Program-made: the position numbers and the translations under genes
The notes under the pieces: generated by a model
The model's input: only the letters and a program-made list of their open reading frames with translations
What the model was told of the DNA's origin: nothing
Databases searched by the model: none
Shown here: in pieces, positions 16,258 through 24,085 of the stretch
Layout of the letters: each line of letters starts with the position of its first letter
How positions within the stretch are numbered: the stretch's first letter is position 1
From: Thioalkalivibrio sulfidiphilus HL-EbGr7
Lineage (GTDB): Bacteria; Pseudomonadota; Gammaproteobacteria; Ectothiorhodospirales; Ectothiorhodospiraceae
NCBI RefSeq assembly: GCF_000021985.1
Contig: NC_011901.1
Location: forward strand, 434,001-498,000
Reading direction: 5' to 3'
DNA: 64,000 bases

Positions 16258-16503
16258 ATGAAATACCTGGTGTACGTGGGTCGGGCGACCAGCATGCAGG
16301 GCGACGAAGTCGGCTACGCCTGGCGTGTCGAGCGTGATGGTTCTGTCGTGATCTCGGGCTGGAGCGCGGGGAGCAGGGCCCGAGCGAAGCAGGCGGCTCA
16401 GCTTGTCAGGAGGCGGCTCGAGCGAAGCGACGCGCGGGCACCCAGGCAGAAGGGATGGCACCTGCCGGAACACTCGGTGCACCTGGCCGGGAGCGAAGCA
16501 TGA
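16258..16503 (+). CDS. Small early phage protein
   Basis: 81 residues from the ATG at 16258. It begins MKYLVYVGRATSMQGDEVGYAW with a small beta-sheet-like N-terminus and a basic helical C-terminus. It overlaps the distal DUF551 stop and the next gene, both as ATGA. No family recognised. Confidence 0.45.
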   Translation: MKYLVYVGRATSMQGDEVGYAWRVERDGSVVISGWSAGSRARAKQAAQLVRRRLERSDARAPRQKGWHLPEHSVHLAGSEA

Positions 16504-16724
16504 GAAAGCTGCAGATCAATGAAGCGGGCGCCTGGCGGATGGTGCTCAGCTACCCCGAGGAGCGTGACATCGAGGTTCGGGCGTACGCGGTCAAGATGGT
16601 GTTGTTCGGCAACCCGCACGCCAAGATCCGCGTCCTCGATGAGTGGGGGCATGTGCTCTGGTACTGGGAGTCCGGCGCCGGCTGGTACAAGCCCGCATTG
16701 GCTGCCCGTAGGGGGCGGCCGTGA
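16500..16724 (+). CDS. Small early phage protein
   Basis: 74 residues from the ATG at 16500 (ATGA overlap). It contains a WRMVLSYPEERDIEVRAYAV segment and a Trp-rich C-terminus (WGHVLWYWESGAGWY). No recognised family. It belongs to the chain of overlapping tiny genes 16.0-17.5 kb. Confidence 0.45.
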   Translation: MRKLQINEAGAWRMVLSYPEERDIEVRAYAVKMVLFGNPHAKIRVLDEWGHVLWYWESGAGWYKPALAARRGRP

Positions 16725-16978
16725 AGGTCTACGGATGGGACGACACAGGCGTGCAGCGGGGCGAGCTGCTGGCCGCAATCGTGGACGCCGCTGAGTTGGA
16801 CTACGGCACCGACATGCTCGCCGGCGAGCTTGGCTGGGAGCAGTCATTCACATCGTTCCAAGAGGCCCGCAAGCAGCTCATCAACGCCATGAGCGCGGAA
16901 GGCGTGGATCGGGAGCTCATTGACCTGGTCCGTTCGCTGAAGGCGGGCTATGTGCCGCTCACGGGAGGTGACGCATGA
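16721..16978 (+). CDS. Small early phage protein
   Basis: 85 residues from a GTG at 16721 overlapping the previous stop as GTGA. It begins MKVYGWDDTGVQRGELL, is acidic and predicted helical. Unknown function; same coupled operon. Confidence 0.45.
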   Translation: MKVYGWDDTGVQRGELLAAIVDAAELDYGTDMLAGELGWEQSFTSFQEARKQLINAMSAEGVDRELIDLVRSLKAGYVPLTGGDA

Positions 16979-17232
16979 ACGCCGTCGAACTCGCCAGGGT
17001 GGCCGGCAAGGCAGCGTTCGCCGAGGACCCCGAGCGGCCGATGGAGCAGGCGCTCGCGCAGGCTTCGCGGGGCGATCCCGGTGACGCACTGCTTGCCCAG
17101 GCATTTCGAGACGGATGGGACGCCGCCCAGGACGAGTACCTGGCCGGTCTCACCCCGCGCGGCCGCACACTCTACCGGTTCCGGTTAAGGGACCGGCTGG
17201 ACTCGTGGCGCCGGCAAGGGGCGCTCACGTGA
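16975..17232 (+). CDS. Small early phage protein
   Basis: 85 residues from an ATG at 16975 with GGGAGGTG upstream (ATGA overlap). Mostly helical (AFRDGWDAAQDEYLAGL) with a basic C-terminus rich in Arg (TLYRFRLRDRLDSWRR). Unknown function. Confidence 0.45.
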   Translation: MNAVELARVAGKAAFAEDPERPMEQALAQASRGDPGDALLAQAFRDGWDAAQDEYLAGLTPRGRTLYRFRLRDRLDSWRRQGALT

Positions 17233-17336
17233 ACAAGCCGAAGAACTTCCGCGCGCGCAAGATCCGGCTCGGCAAGGTGGTCGGTGCGGCCCACTTCCAG
17301 GCCGAGGATGTATGCGGCATATCGGGTTGCACATGA
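17229..17336 (+). CDS. Very short basic peptide
   Basis: A possible 35-residue gene from a GTG at 17229 (GTGA overlap with the previous stop): KPKNFRARKIRLGKVV, then a Cys-containing end. It overlaps the next small gene by 29 bases in another frame. The two could be parts of one gene joined by a frameshift, or two real overlapping genes. Confidence 0.3.
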   Translation: MNKPKNFRARKIRLGKVVGAAHFQAEDVCGISGCT

Positions 17337-17472
17337 CGGGATTGACCCGCTCTCGGGTGACTGGGTGGAGATCACTCAGCTGCCGGATGACGGCCCCGAA
17401 CGCGGCGAAGTCATTCGGGAGGCGATCGAGACCATGAAGCATCCAGAGAATCTGGCAGGAGAGCGATCATGA
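17308..17472 (+). CDS. Small early phage protein
   Basis: 54 residues if started at the ATG at 17308 (an ATG at 17284 gives 62). It contains AAYRVAHDGIDPLSGDWVEI and an acidic C-terminus. It overlaps the next gene as ATGA. No family recognised; the start is uncertain. Confidence 0.4.
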   Translation: MYAAYRVAHDGIDPLSGDWVEITQLPDDGPERGEVIREAIETMKHPENLAGERS

Positions 17473-17726
17473 GAGTGAACGTGTACGCAGAAGAGATGAC
17501 CGATCGGATCGAGATCATCAACAAAGAAATCGAAGGGCAGAGCTTCACAGGCGTGCGGTTCTATCTTGAACTCCCTGCAACGGTGAACGGCTGTCAGTAT
17601 CAGGGGCCCTTCATTCATCGCCCTGGCGATGACGATTCGAGCGCTGTGACATTCTGGGGAAAGCGAGACATGCGCCATGTGCTGCGCAAAGCCCTGGCCC
17701 TGCTTGATGAGCATTACGAGGACTAG
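17469..17726 (+). CDS. Conserved small phage protein
   Basis: 85 residues beginning MRVNVYAEEMTDRIEII, with GVRFYLELP, DDDSSAVTFWG and RHVLRKALALLDEH. This pattern is one I recognise as a recurrent short protein of unknown function in diverse phages of proteobacteria. It is acidic, soluble and without Cys clusters. It precedes the GemA-like gene. Confidence 0.6.
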   Translation: MRVNVYAEEMTDRIEIINKEIEGQSFTGVRFYLELPATVNGCQYQGPFIHRPGDDDSSAVTFWGKRDMRHVLRKALALLDEHYED

Positions 17727-17731
17727 CTGCG

Positions 17732-18169
17732 GTGGACGCACGACGCCGCGACCTCGCCAAGATCCATCTGGCTCGCAAGGGGCTGGGGCTGGACGAGGAC
17801 ACCTATCGCCAGATGCTCTTCACCTTCGGCGGCGCGTCCAGCGCGGCGGATCTGTCGGCCACCGGCCGTGCCCGCGTGCTAGCTCACTTCAAGCATTTGG
17901 GCTGGAGGCCAACAGGCCGCAAGGTCTCGCCGGTTTCGCGGCACAAGGATCCCCACCAGAAAACTCAGGCGGATAAGATCCGCGCGCTGTGGATCGACAT
18001 GCACCGTGCCGGTATGGTGAGGGATAGATCGGAGCGCGCCCTGTCGCATTTCGTATACCGCATCACCCGCAAGCATTCGCCTGACTGGCTGGACGCCCAC
18101 GAGGCCAACCAGGTGATCGAGACGCTCAAGCAGTGGGCCGCCAGGGAAGGGCTTAAGGCACGTGACTGA
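17732..18169 (+). CDS. gemA: GemA-like regulatory protein (Mu gp16, DUF1018)
   Basis: 145 residues from a GTG at 17732. It starts DARRRDLAKIHLARKGLGLDEDTYRQML and carries FGGASSAADLSATGRARVLAHF, both typical of the DUF1018/GemA family; C-terminal helices follow (LSHFVYRITRKHSPDWL). In Mu, gp16/GemA affects host gene expression and gyrase. It overlaps the Mor/C-type activator gene by eight bases, as in Mu where gemA and mor are adjacent. Confidence 0.85.
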   Translation: MDARRRDLAKIHLARKGLGLDEDTYRQMLFTFGGASSAADLSATGRARVLAHFKHLGWRPTGRKVSPVSRHKDPHQKTQADKIRALWIDMHRAGMVRDRSERALSHFVYRITRKHSPDWLDAHEANQVIETLKQWAAREGLKARD

Positions 18170-18608
18170 GTCGGATCTCGACATCCACCTCGTGGACGAA
18201 CAACTGCTGCCGCCACAGATCCGGATGCTGGTGCGTGAGATCGGCATGGCAGAGACGCTCAGGCTGCTCGAAGCACGTGGGGGCACGCCATACCGGATCC
18301 CGAAGCACCCGGAGCGCGCCCGCGTGTTACGCGATATGGGTCTGTCGTCGAAGGCGATCGAACGCCTGTGCGACGCGTTCGGAGATCATCTGCTCGACGT
18401 ACCCATGCCCACCAAGGTGCGCAACCAGCTTCGCGATATCGCGATCCGCGCCGAGCGTGCTGCAGGACGAAGTGGCGCACAGGTTGCGCGCCGTTACGGG
18501 CTGACGCGCCGGCGTGTGGTGCAGATCTCCTCCGGCAAGGACGATGATGGACGCGTTCGCGATCTGTTCGATCTTGACAGCCGCACGCTGCGCGCGCAGT
18601 CTGATTGA
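18162..18608 (+). CDS. mor: Mor/C-family late transcription activator
   Basis: 148 residues from a GTG at 18162. The N-terminal dimerisation-type part is acidic. The C-terminal half (IAIRAERAAGRSGAQVARRYGLTRRRVVQI) is the helix-turn-helix of the Mor/C family, which binds dyads near -45 of Mu middle and late promoters to recruit polymerase. Only one such gene is visible, so it may combine the roles of Mor and C. It lies right before the lysis operon, whose upstream box at 18632-18651 is its likely target. Confidence 0.85.
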   Translation: MTESDLDIHLVDEQLLPPQIRMLVREIGMAETLRLLEARGGTPYRIPKHPERARVLRDMGLSSKAIERLCDAFGDHLLDVPMPTKVRNQLRDIAIRAERAAGRSGAQVARRYGLTRRRVVQISSGKDDDGRVRDLFDLDSRTLRAQSD

Positions 18609-18631
18609 CGCTCTTCCCCCGCCGCACGGGC

Positions 18632-18651
18632 GGGAAACCTTTCCCACTGAT
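18632..18651 (+). promoter_or_regulatory. Putative Mor/C-activated late promoter (lysis operon)
   Basis: GGGAAACCTTTCCCACTGAT. It matches the box of the head operon (6736-6755) at 18 of 20 positions in the same orientation to its gene, again 32 nt before the first ATG. A -10-like CATACT lies at 18671-18676, 7 nt before the ATG at 18684. If that hexamer is used, the mRNA would start at or near the ATG itself. Confidence 0.6.
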
Positions 18652-18683
18652 TACTTTCCGCCCGCCCCGCCATACTGGGGCGC

Positions 18684-19178
18684 ATGAGTCGCTTTCGCCC
18701 CAAGTCCGAGATCCGCAAGCTGGTGATCCACTGCGCGGATACGCCCAACGGCCGCCCCCATACCGCCGCCGACATCGATCGATGGCACGGCGAGAACAAT
18801 CCCCCATTCGTACGACGTGCGCCGAGCGGCGGCAGCACGGTGTTCGGGCACATCGGCTACCACTGGGTGATCCGCCTGAGCGGTGCGAGCGAGGTGGGCC
18901 GGGGGATCGAGGAGACAGGCGCTCATGCAGGGCCTCGCCACAATGCAGACAGCCTGGCTGTTTGCCTGGTCGGCCGCGACAAGTTCACCCGGGCGCAGTG
19001 GGATACTCTGCGCCATCTCGTCACCGGGCTGCGCAAGCAATTCCCCCATCTGGAAGTCACCGGCCACCGGGATCTGCCCGGCGTGCCGCCACGCACCTGC
19101 CCCGGATTCTCGGTTGCCGACTGGCTCGCCAACAGCATGCAACCCCTGCCAGAACACCTATTGGAGGAGTCGCCGTGA
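18684..19178 (+). CDS. Phage endolysin, N-acetylmuramoyl-L-alanine amidase
   Basis: 164 residues of the Amidase_2/T7-lysozyme type. Zinc ligands are H16 (LVIHCADTP), H128 (VTGHRDLPG) and C139 (RTCPGF), and the substrate-pocket segment is GYHWVIR (59-65). There is no signal peptide, so it needs a holin or other route to the periplasm. It cleaves peptide stems from peptidoglycan at lysis. It heads the lysis-packaging operon behind the putative late promoter. Confidence 0.9.
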   Translation: MSRFRPKSEIRKLVIHCADTPNGRPHTAADIDRWHGENNPPFVRRAPSGGSTVFGHIGYHWVIRLSGASEVGRGIEETGAHAGPRHNADSLAVCLVGRDKFTRAQWDTLRHLVTGLRKQFPHLEVTGHRDLPGVPPRTCPGFSVADWLANSMQPLPEHLLEESP

Positions 19179-19678
19179 TGCGCCACCTTGCCCGACTGTG
19201 TCTGACCGTCTTCGTCGCCTTGTCGATTTCCCTGACCGCGGGGTGCGCCGCCCTGCGGGCTGTGCAGGATCATCCGCTGGCCGCGCGACTGGCGGTGGAG
19301 CAGACCACGCTGCGCTGGATCGGGGATGACCTGCACCGTGCCGAACGCACGCGGGAAGTCATCGCAGAGGTCCGGCCGCATATCGAGGGGAGCGCCACCG
19401 TCGCCACGCTCGACCAGGCCGCCCGCAGCGCGATCCGGTGGGACAGCCTGAGCCTGGCTGATCAAAGGCTGCTGGAGACCCTGCTCGATGAACTCAAGCA
19501 AGAACTCGAACGCAGGATCGGGGCCGGGCTCCTGGATCCCGATCAGCAGATGACGGTCGCCGCGGTGCTGGACTGGATCGACGCCGCGGCGCAGGACGCG
19601 CAGCGTTTCCTGGAGCAGCGCGCGTTGCTGGTAGGGTCGGGCACGATACCGGCTACCTATCCCGCAACGGCACGTTGA
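19178..19678 (+). CDS. Phage lipoprotein in the lysis cassette
   Basis: 166 residues from the ATG at 19178 with TTGGAGGAG at 19161-19169. The signal peptide ends in a lipobox (SLTAGC, Cys at about 24), so it is a lipoprotein. The mature part is helical and charged. Placed between endolysin and an NlpC/P60-like gene, it could be an outer-membrane spanin-type subunit or a superinfection factor. Neither is proven by sequence. Confidence 0.6.
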   Translation: MRHLARLCLTVFVALSISLTAGCAALRAVQDHPLAARLAVEQTTLRWIGDDLHRAERTREVIAEVRPHIEGSATVATLDQAARSAIRWDSLSLADQRLLETLLDELKQELERRIGAGLLDPDQQMTVAAVLDWIDAAAQDAQRFLEQRALLVGSGTIPATYPATAR

Positions 19679-19685
19679 GGGCCTG

Positions 19686-20219
19686 ATGGCTGTCGATTAC
19701 CCGTTCCTGAGAGAGCATGCACGCAGCGGCGACGTGCTGCTCGTGCGCGGCCGGGGGCTGGGCAGTCTGCTGATCCGGGTACTGACGGGCGAAAGCGTGA
19801 GCCACGTGGCCGCTTTGATCTGGCTCGACGGGGCCCTGTGGGTGGCCGAGATCCGGGAGTCGCGCGGATACGTCCTGACGCCCGCAAGCCTGTGGATCCC
19901 CGACCGATTGGAAGGGGGCGCCAATCTGTGGTGGGGTCAGATGCCCTGGTGCATCGGCGACGAGACCGCGATCGAGCACGCCGCGCTTCACTACCGGCAT
20001 CGGCGCTACGGTTACCTGAGCCTGCTCCGCGTGTGGCTGCACCAGTTCCTGCGCATACGGCGGCGCACGATCGGCCTGGTGTGCTCCACATTCGTGGCGC
20101 GCCTCTGGGAGGAGGCCGGCTACGAGTGGCGTACGACACCCACGCCGGGAGCGTTCATGGCAGCCTGTCGGTCACTTCGCCGTGTCACTCACTCCACAGC
20201 CACACCGGAGGGAACCTGA
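19686..20219 (+). CDS. NlpC/P60-like papain-fold hydrolase
   Basis: 177 residues. The order is permuted, as in YiiX/YaeF-type proteins: GDVLLVRG, then a His (VSHVAAL), then the Cys segment LVCSTFVARLWEEAGY in the C-terminal half. Such enzymes cleave peptidoglycan peptides or act as amidases. There is no signal peptide. In the lysis cassette it may aid wall degradation or DNA entry. Papain-fold assignment is moderately sure; substrate unknown. Confidence 0.65.
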   Translation: MAVDYPFLREHARSGDVLLVRGRGLGSLLIRVLTGESVSHVAALIWLDGALWVAEIRESRGYVLTPASLWIPDRLEGGANLWWGQMPWCIGDETAIEHAALHYRHRRYGYLSLLRVWLHQFLRIRRRTIGLVCSTFVARLWEEAGYEWRTTPTPGAFMAACRSLRRVTHSTATPEGT

Positions 20220-20446
20220 TGTCCGAACAGATCATGCGCGCCCTTGGCCGAATCGAAGGCGAGCTCCAGGGGATCAAGCAGGTGCAGTCCCAGCAGCACG
20301 AGACGCTCGCCCGTGTCGACCACCGGTTGGGAGACATGGAGGTGAAGACCGCGAAGCACGGCGCGCTCTACGGGTCCACGGCGGCTGTCGGCGTCATGCT
20401 GATCATCGAGGGGATCAAGAACTTCGGACGATCCCAAGGGAGCTGA
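20219..20446 (+). CDS. Holin-like small membrane protein
   Basis: 75 residues from an ATG at 20219 (TGATG overlap, GGAGGGAA upstream). The N-terminal 50 residues are a coiled coil (LGRIEGELQGIKQVQSQQHE). One membrane segment (ALYGSTAAVGVMLIIEGI) and a short basic tail follow. This coiled coil plus single membrane-helix layout resembles haemolysin XhlA-type/phage holin accessory proteins. Location in the lysis cassette supports that reading. Confidence 0.6.
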   Translation: MSEQIMRALGRIEGELQGIKQVQSQQHETLARVDHRLGDMEVKTAKHGALYGSTAAVGVMLIIEGIKNFGRSQGS

Positions 20447-20447
20447 T

Positions 20448-20945
20448 GTGGCGCACAGCCAGGAGACCAGGCAGGCGGTTCGCCGGGCTTATGTCGTCGA
20501 GCGCCTCGCGCTGGAGCGGGCGGCAAAGCGAAACGGCGTCAGCTATCACACCGCGCGCGCATGGAAGAAGAAAGCGCGGGAGGACGGTGACGACTGGGAT
20601 CGTGCGCGGGCTGCCACACGCATGGCGCAAGGCGGCCTCGGAGACCTGACGGCACAGCTGCTCGAGGACTTCGCGATTCTCTTCCAGCACACGGTCGAGG
20701 AGGTTCAGTCAGGGCAGTACTCCGCGCTGCAGAAGGCCGAGGCCATCTCCCGTTTGTCCGACGCCTACACCAAGACCGTGAAGGCGGCCGGCGGCGGGGA
20801 TCCGCGCATCGCCAGGTTGTCGGTGGCCCTGGAGGTGCTGGAGCGCCTGGCGGGATTCGTGCAGGCCCAGTTTCCGGAGCATGCGGGCGCGCTGATGGCC
20901 GTGCTGGAGCCGTTCGGGCAGGAGCTGGCCGCAGCCTATGGCTAA
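20448..20945 (+). CDS. Terminase small subunit-like protein (DUF1804)
   Basis: 165 residues from a GTG at 20448. The N-terminal helix-turn-helix (RRAYVVERLALERAAKRNGVSYHTARAWKKKA) and the middle GDDWDRARAA are characteristic of DUF1804, the small packaging subunit gene preceding Mu gp28-like terminases. It overlaps the large subunit gene by eight bases. It probably binds phage DNA to start headful packaging. Confidence 0.85.
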   Translation: MAHSQETRQAVRRAYVVERLALERAAKRNGVSYHTARAWKKKAREDGDDWDRARAATRMAQGGLGDLTAQLLEDFAILFQHTVEEVQSGQYSALQKAEAISRLSDAYTKTVKAAGGGDPRIARLSVALEVLERLAGFVQAQFPEHAGALMAVLEPFGQELAAAYG

Positions 20946-22551
20946 GCTGTCCACGCGTCAGTTCTTGGATTCCCTGGGCGAGCTGGCCGCCGAGTTCCGG
21001 CGCGTCATCGAGGCGCGGGTTACCGGCTTCGATCCTGATCCTGCTGCCTCACGCACGCGTCGCGAGCGGGCGCACCGCGATTTCGAGTTCTTTGCCCGCA
21101 CCTACTTCCCGCATTACATCGTCCATCCGAACAGCCGGCTGCACGACTACCTCTATCGCCGGCTCCCGGAGATCGCCGACTCCCCGCGCAGCGAGACAGA
21201 TGCCATTGCTGCCCCGCGCGGCGAGGCGAAGTCCACGATCACCTCCCAGATCTACGTGATCTGGTGTGTGGTCACCGGGCGCAAGTGGTACCCGATCATC
21301 GGCATGGACGCCTTTGACCAGGCGGCCATCATGCTGGAGGCGATCAAGGCCGAGCTGGAGGCCAACCCCCGCTTGAACATGGATTTCCAGGAAGCGACAG
21401 GTCAGGGCCGCGTCTGGCGGGCCGGTGTCATTGTCACCCGCAACAATCGAAAGATCGAGGCGGTGGGATCGGGCAAACGGATTCGGGGCCGGCGCCACGG
21501 GCCGCACCGCCCGGATCTGTTCGTGGGCGACGACCTGGAGAACGATGAAAACGTGCGCACGCCAGAGCAGCGGGACAAGCTGCATGGATGGCTGAACAAG
21601 GCTGTGCTGAAGCTCGGCGCGGCCGGTGCCAAGTTCGATGTGATCGTGATCGGCACCATCCTCCACTACGACTCGGTGCTGGCGCGCGTGCTGAAGAACC
21701 CACTCTGGCGAGGGAACAAGTTCAAGGCGGTGATCCGCTGGCCGGATCGAATGGATCTGTGGGATCGCTGGGAAGAACTTCTGCTGAACCAGGGCAAGGA
21801 GGCCGCGGAAGCATTCTACCGCAAGAACCAGGCGCATATGGAAACCGGGGCAGAGGTGAGCTGGCCGGACGGGCGGCCGCTGTACGACCTGATGGTGATC
21901 CGCGCACGCGATGGGCATGCCGCCTTCGACAGCGAGCTGCAGAACGATCCGCTCTCCGATGACGAGGCACCGTTCGCGAAGGTCATCGTCTTCTGGGTTA
22001 ACCGACTGGCCGAGTGGGTGTTCTACGGGTCCTGCGATCCGTCCTTGGGAAAGGCCGGCGCATCCCGCGATCCGTCGGCGATTCTGGTGGGCGGCTTCAA
22101 CATGGAAACCGGAGTTCTGGATGTACTGGAGGCCAGCATTCGAAAACGCGTCCCGGACCGGATCATCGAGGACATCATCGGTTACCAGGCCGACTATCGG
22201 GCTGTGCTGTGGGTCGTCGAGAATGTGCAGTTTCAGGAGTTCATGCGCCAGGAGCTGGTCAAGCGATCAGCGGCTCGGGGGATCCCTGTGCCCGCCCGCG
22301 GCGTCACGCCGCTCGCGGACAAAGTGCTTCGGATCGAGAGCCTGCAGCCACATATGGCCAATGGGTTGATCCGACTCCACGCATCGCAATCCACGCTGAT
22401 CGACCAGCTGCGTCACTTCCCCAAGGCGGACCACGACGACGGGCCGGATGCGTTGCATATGCTCTGGACCGCGGTCATGAGCCGCGCCGGCGGCAGGCCG
22501 ACCATTGTCACCCGGCGCCGGACAGGCGCCACCAGCATGGCGGGTTACTGA
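20938..22551 (+). CDS. Terminase large subunit (Mu gp28-like)
   Basis: 537 residues. The ATPase has a variant Walker A (APRGEAKST, about 92-100) and an acidic Walker B-type segment (DLFVGDDLEND, about 193-203). The C-terminal RNase H-fold nuclease begins with D367 (YGSCDPSLGK) and has acidic residues near the end (DHDDGPDALH). This is the packaging motor and headful nuclease. Length and context fit Mu-like terminases. Confidence 0.9.
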   Translation: MAKLSTRQFLDSLGELAAEFRRVIEARVTGFDPDPAASRTRRERAHRDFEFFARTYFPHYIVHPNSRLHDYLYRRLPEIADSPRSETDAIAAPRGEAKSTITSQIYVIWCVVTGRKWYPIIGMDAFDQAAIMLEAIKAELEANPRLNMDFQEATGQGRVWRAGVIVTRNNRKIEAVGSGKRIRGRRHGPHRPDLFVGDDLENDENVRTPEQRDKLHGWLNKAVLKLGAAGAKFDVIVIGTILHYDSVLARVLKNPLWRGNKFKAVIRWPDRMDLWDRWEELLLNQGKEAAEAFYRKNQAHMETGAEVSWPDGRPLYDLMVIRARDGHAAFDSELQNDPLSDDEAPFAKVIVFWVNRLAEWVFYGSCDPSLGKAGASRDPSAILVGGFNMETGVLDVLEASIRKRVPDRIIEDIIGYQADYRAVLWVVENVQFQEFMRQELVKRSAARGIPVPARGVTPLADKVLRIESLQPHMANGLIRLHASQSTLIDQLRHFPKADHDDGPDALHMLWTAVMSRAGGRPTIVTRRRTGATSMAGY

Positions 22552-22552
22552 T

Positions 22553-24085
22553 ATGGACACTACGGATCTCAAGAAGGTAAGCAGGCCGACTCTGGCCAGG
22601 GAGATCGCTACCCGCACCACGGATCCGAACTTCTTCTCGGGGCTGGCGTATCTGCCCAATCCTGACCCGATCCTGCGCAAGCTCGGCCGCACGCAAGAGG
22701 TCTATGACGGCATTGCCGCTGACGCGCACGTGTTGGGCGAACTGCGTTCGGTGCGCTCCGCACTGCTCGGCTTTGAGTGGCGGCTGGAATCCGGTGGCGA
22801 TTCGCCTGCCGACGCCCGAGCCCTGGAGCTGTGCGAGCAGGTCATGGAGCGCAGGCCCGCACCGGGTCTGCGGTGGCCGGACACCATCTGGTCAATGACC
22901 GATGCTGTGTTCCGGGGTCACGCCGTGCACGAAGTGGTGTGGCAGCGCCAGGACCGATTCCTGGTGCCCGCTGCAATCATTGACCGCCCGCAGCGGCGCT
23001 TCGTCTTTTCCACAGAGAACAAGCTTCGCCTGCTGACCCGGCAGCATCCGGTCGACGGCGAAGAGCTGGGGCCATACAAGTGGTTGCTCACACGTCACAT
23101 GGCCAGCCATGACAATCCCTACGGCGTAGCGCTCTTCTCATCCTGCTTCTGGCCTTACACCTTCAAGCACTCCGGCTACCGATTCTTCGTGAAATTCTGC
23201 GAGAAGTACGGCCTACCGTGGGCAGTGGGCAAATACCCGCCGGGCACCCCGCAGTCAGAGCAGAACGCAATCGCCGACGCCCTGGCGCAGATGATCGAGG
23301 ATGCGGTGGCCGCGTTCCCCGACAGCGGAGCGGTCGAGCTCATTGAGGCGCGCCACGCCGGCGAGCCGGTCCAGGAGCGTCTGATCAATCTGTGCAATCG
23401 GGAGATGTCCAAGGCACTCACCTCGCAGACGCTGGCGACCGAGATCCAGGGCGAAGGCTCCCGTGCAGCCAGCGAGACCCATCGATCCCGCGAGGTCGCG
23501 GTCAATGAGTCGGATCGCAGTCTGATCGCCGACACCATGAACGAACTGCTGAGCTGGGTCACGGAGCTGAACATCCCCGGGGCACAGCCGCCCACGTTCG
23601 AGTTCTATGAGGAGGCCGAGGCCCGTGAGGAGTGGGTGACCGTCCTCGAGAAGGCGCGGCGCTTCGTCGCCGTGCCGAAATGGTTCGCTCACGAACGGCT
23701 CCAGATTCCGCAGCCCACCCAGGAGGAGATCGCCAAGGGTGACCTGTTGCCCGGCTTTGGCGAACAGTCACCTGGGCCCATGTTCAGCAAGGCCGTCTGC
23801 CCTCAGTGCGGCGGCGCGCACGACCATGCCGCGCCGTCACCGTTGCCGGATCTTGTCACCCTGGAGGCGGCTCTGGACGGGATCGATGAGGGCGAGCTTC
23901 AGGAGCAGATCGAGCCGGTCATCAATCCCATCCTGGAGTTCGTGCGGGAGGTGGGGCCCGAGGCCGCAATGACACGCATGGCCGAGGTCTACGATCATAT
24001 GGATACCAGTCGGCTGGAGGACCTGGTCAGCCGGGTTCTCTTTGTCTCGATGGTGTGGGGGAGGATCAATGGCCGAGACACCTGA
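22553..24085 (+). CDS. Portal protein (Mu gp29-like, DUF935)
   Basis: 510 residues from the ATG at 22553. Family features are LPNPDPILRKLG, the RSVRSALLGFEW segment, then HAVHEVVW, KYGLPWAVGKYPPG and the helical core. A CPQCGG motif (about residue 418) could bind zinc, unusual for the family. The portal forms the dodecameric ring through which DNA enters the capsid. It overlaps the next gene by 17 bases. Confidence 0.88.
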   Translation: MDTTDLKKVSRPTLAREIATRTTDPNFFSGLAYLPNPDPILRKLGRTQEVYDGIAADAHVLGELRSVRSALLGFEWRLESGGDSPADARALELCEQVMERRPAPGLRWPDTIWSMTDAVFRGHAVHEVVWQRQDRFLVPAAIIDRPQRRFVFSTENKLRLLTRQHPVDGEELGPYKWLLTRHMASHDNPYGVALFSSCFWPYTFKHSGYRFFVKFCEKYGLPWAVGKYPPGTPQSEQNAIADALAQMIEDAVAAFPDSGAVELIEARHAGEPVQERLINLCNREMSKALTSQTLATEIQGEGSRAASETHRSREVAVNESDRSLIADTMNELLSWVTELNIPGAQPPTFEFYEEAEAREEWVTVLEKARRFVAVPKWFAHERLQIPQPTQEEIAKGDLLPGFGEQSPGPMFSKAVCPQCGGAHDHAAPSPLPDLVTLEAALDGIDEGELQEQIEPVINPILEFVREVGPEAAMTRMAEVYDHMDTSRLEDLVSRVLFVSMVWGRINGRDT

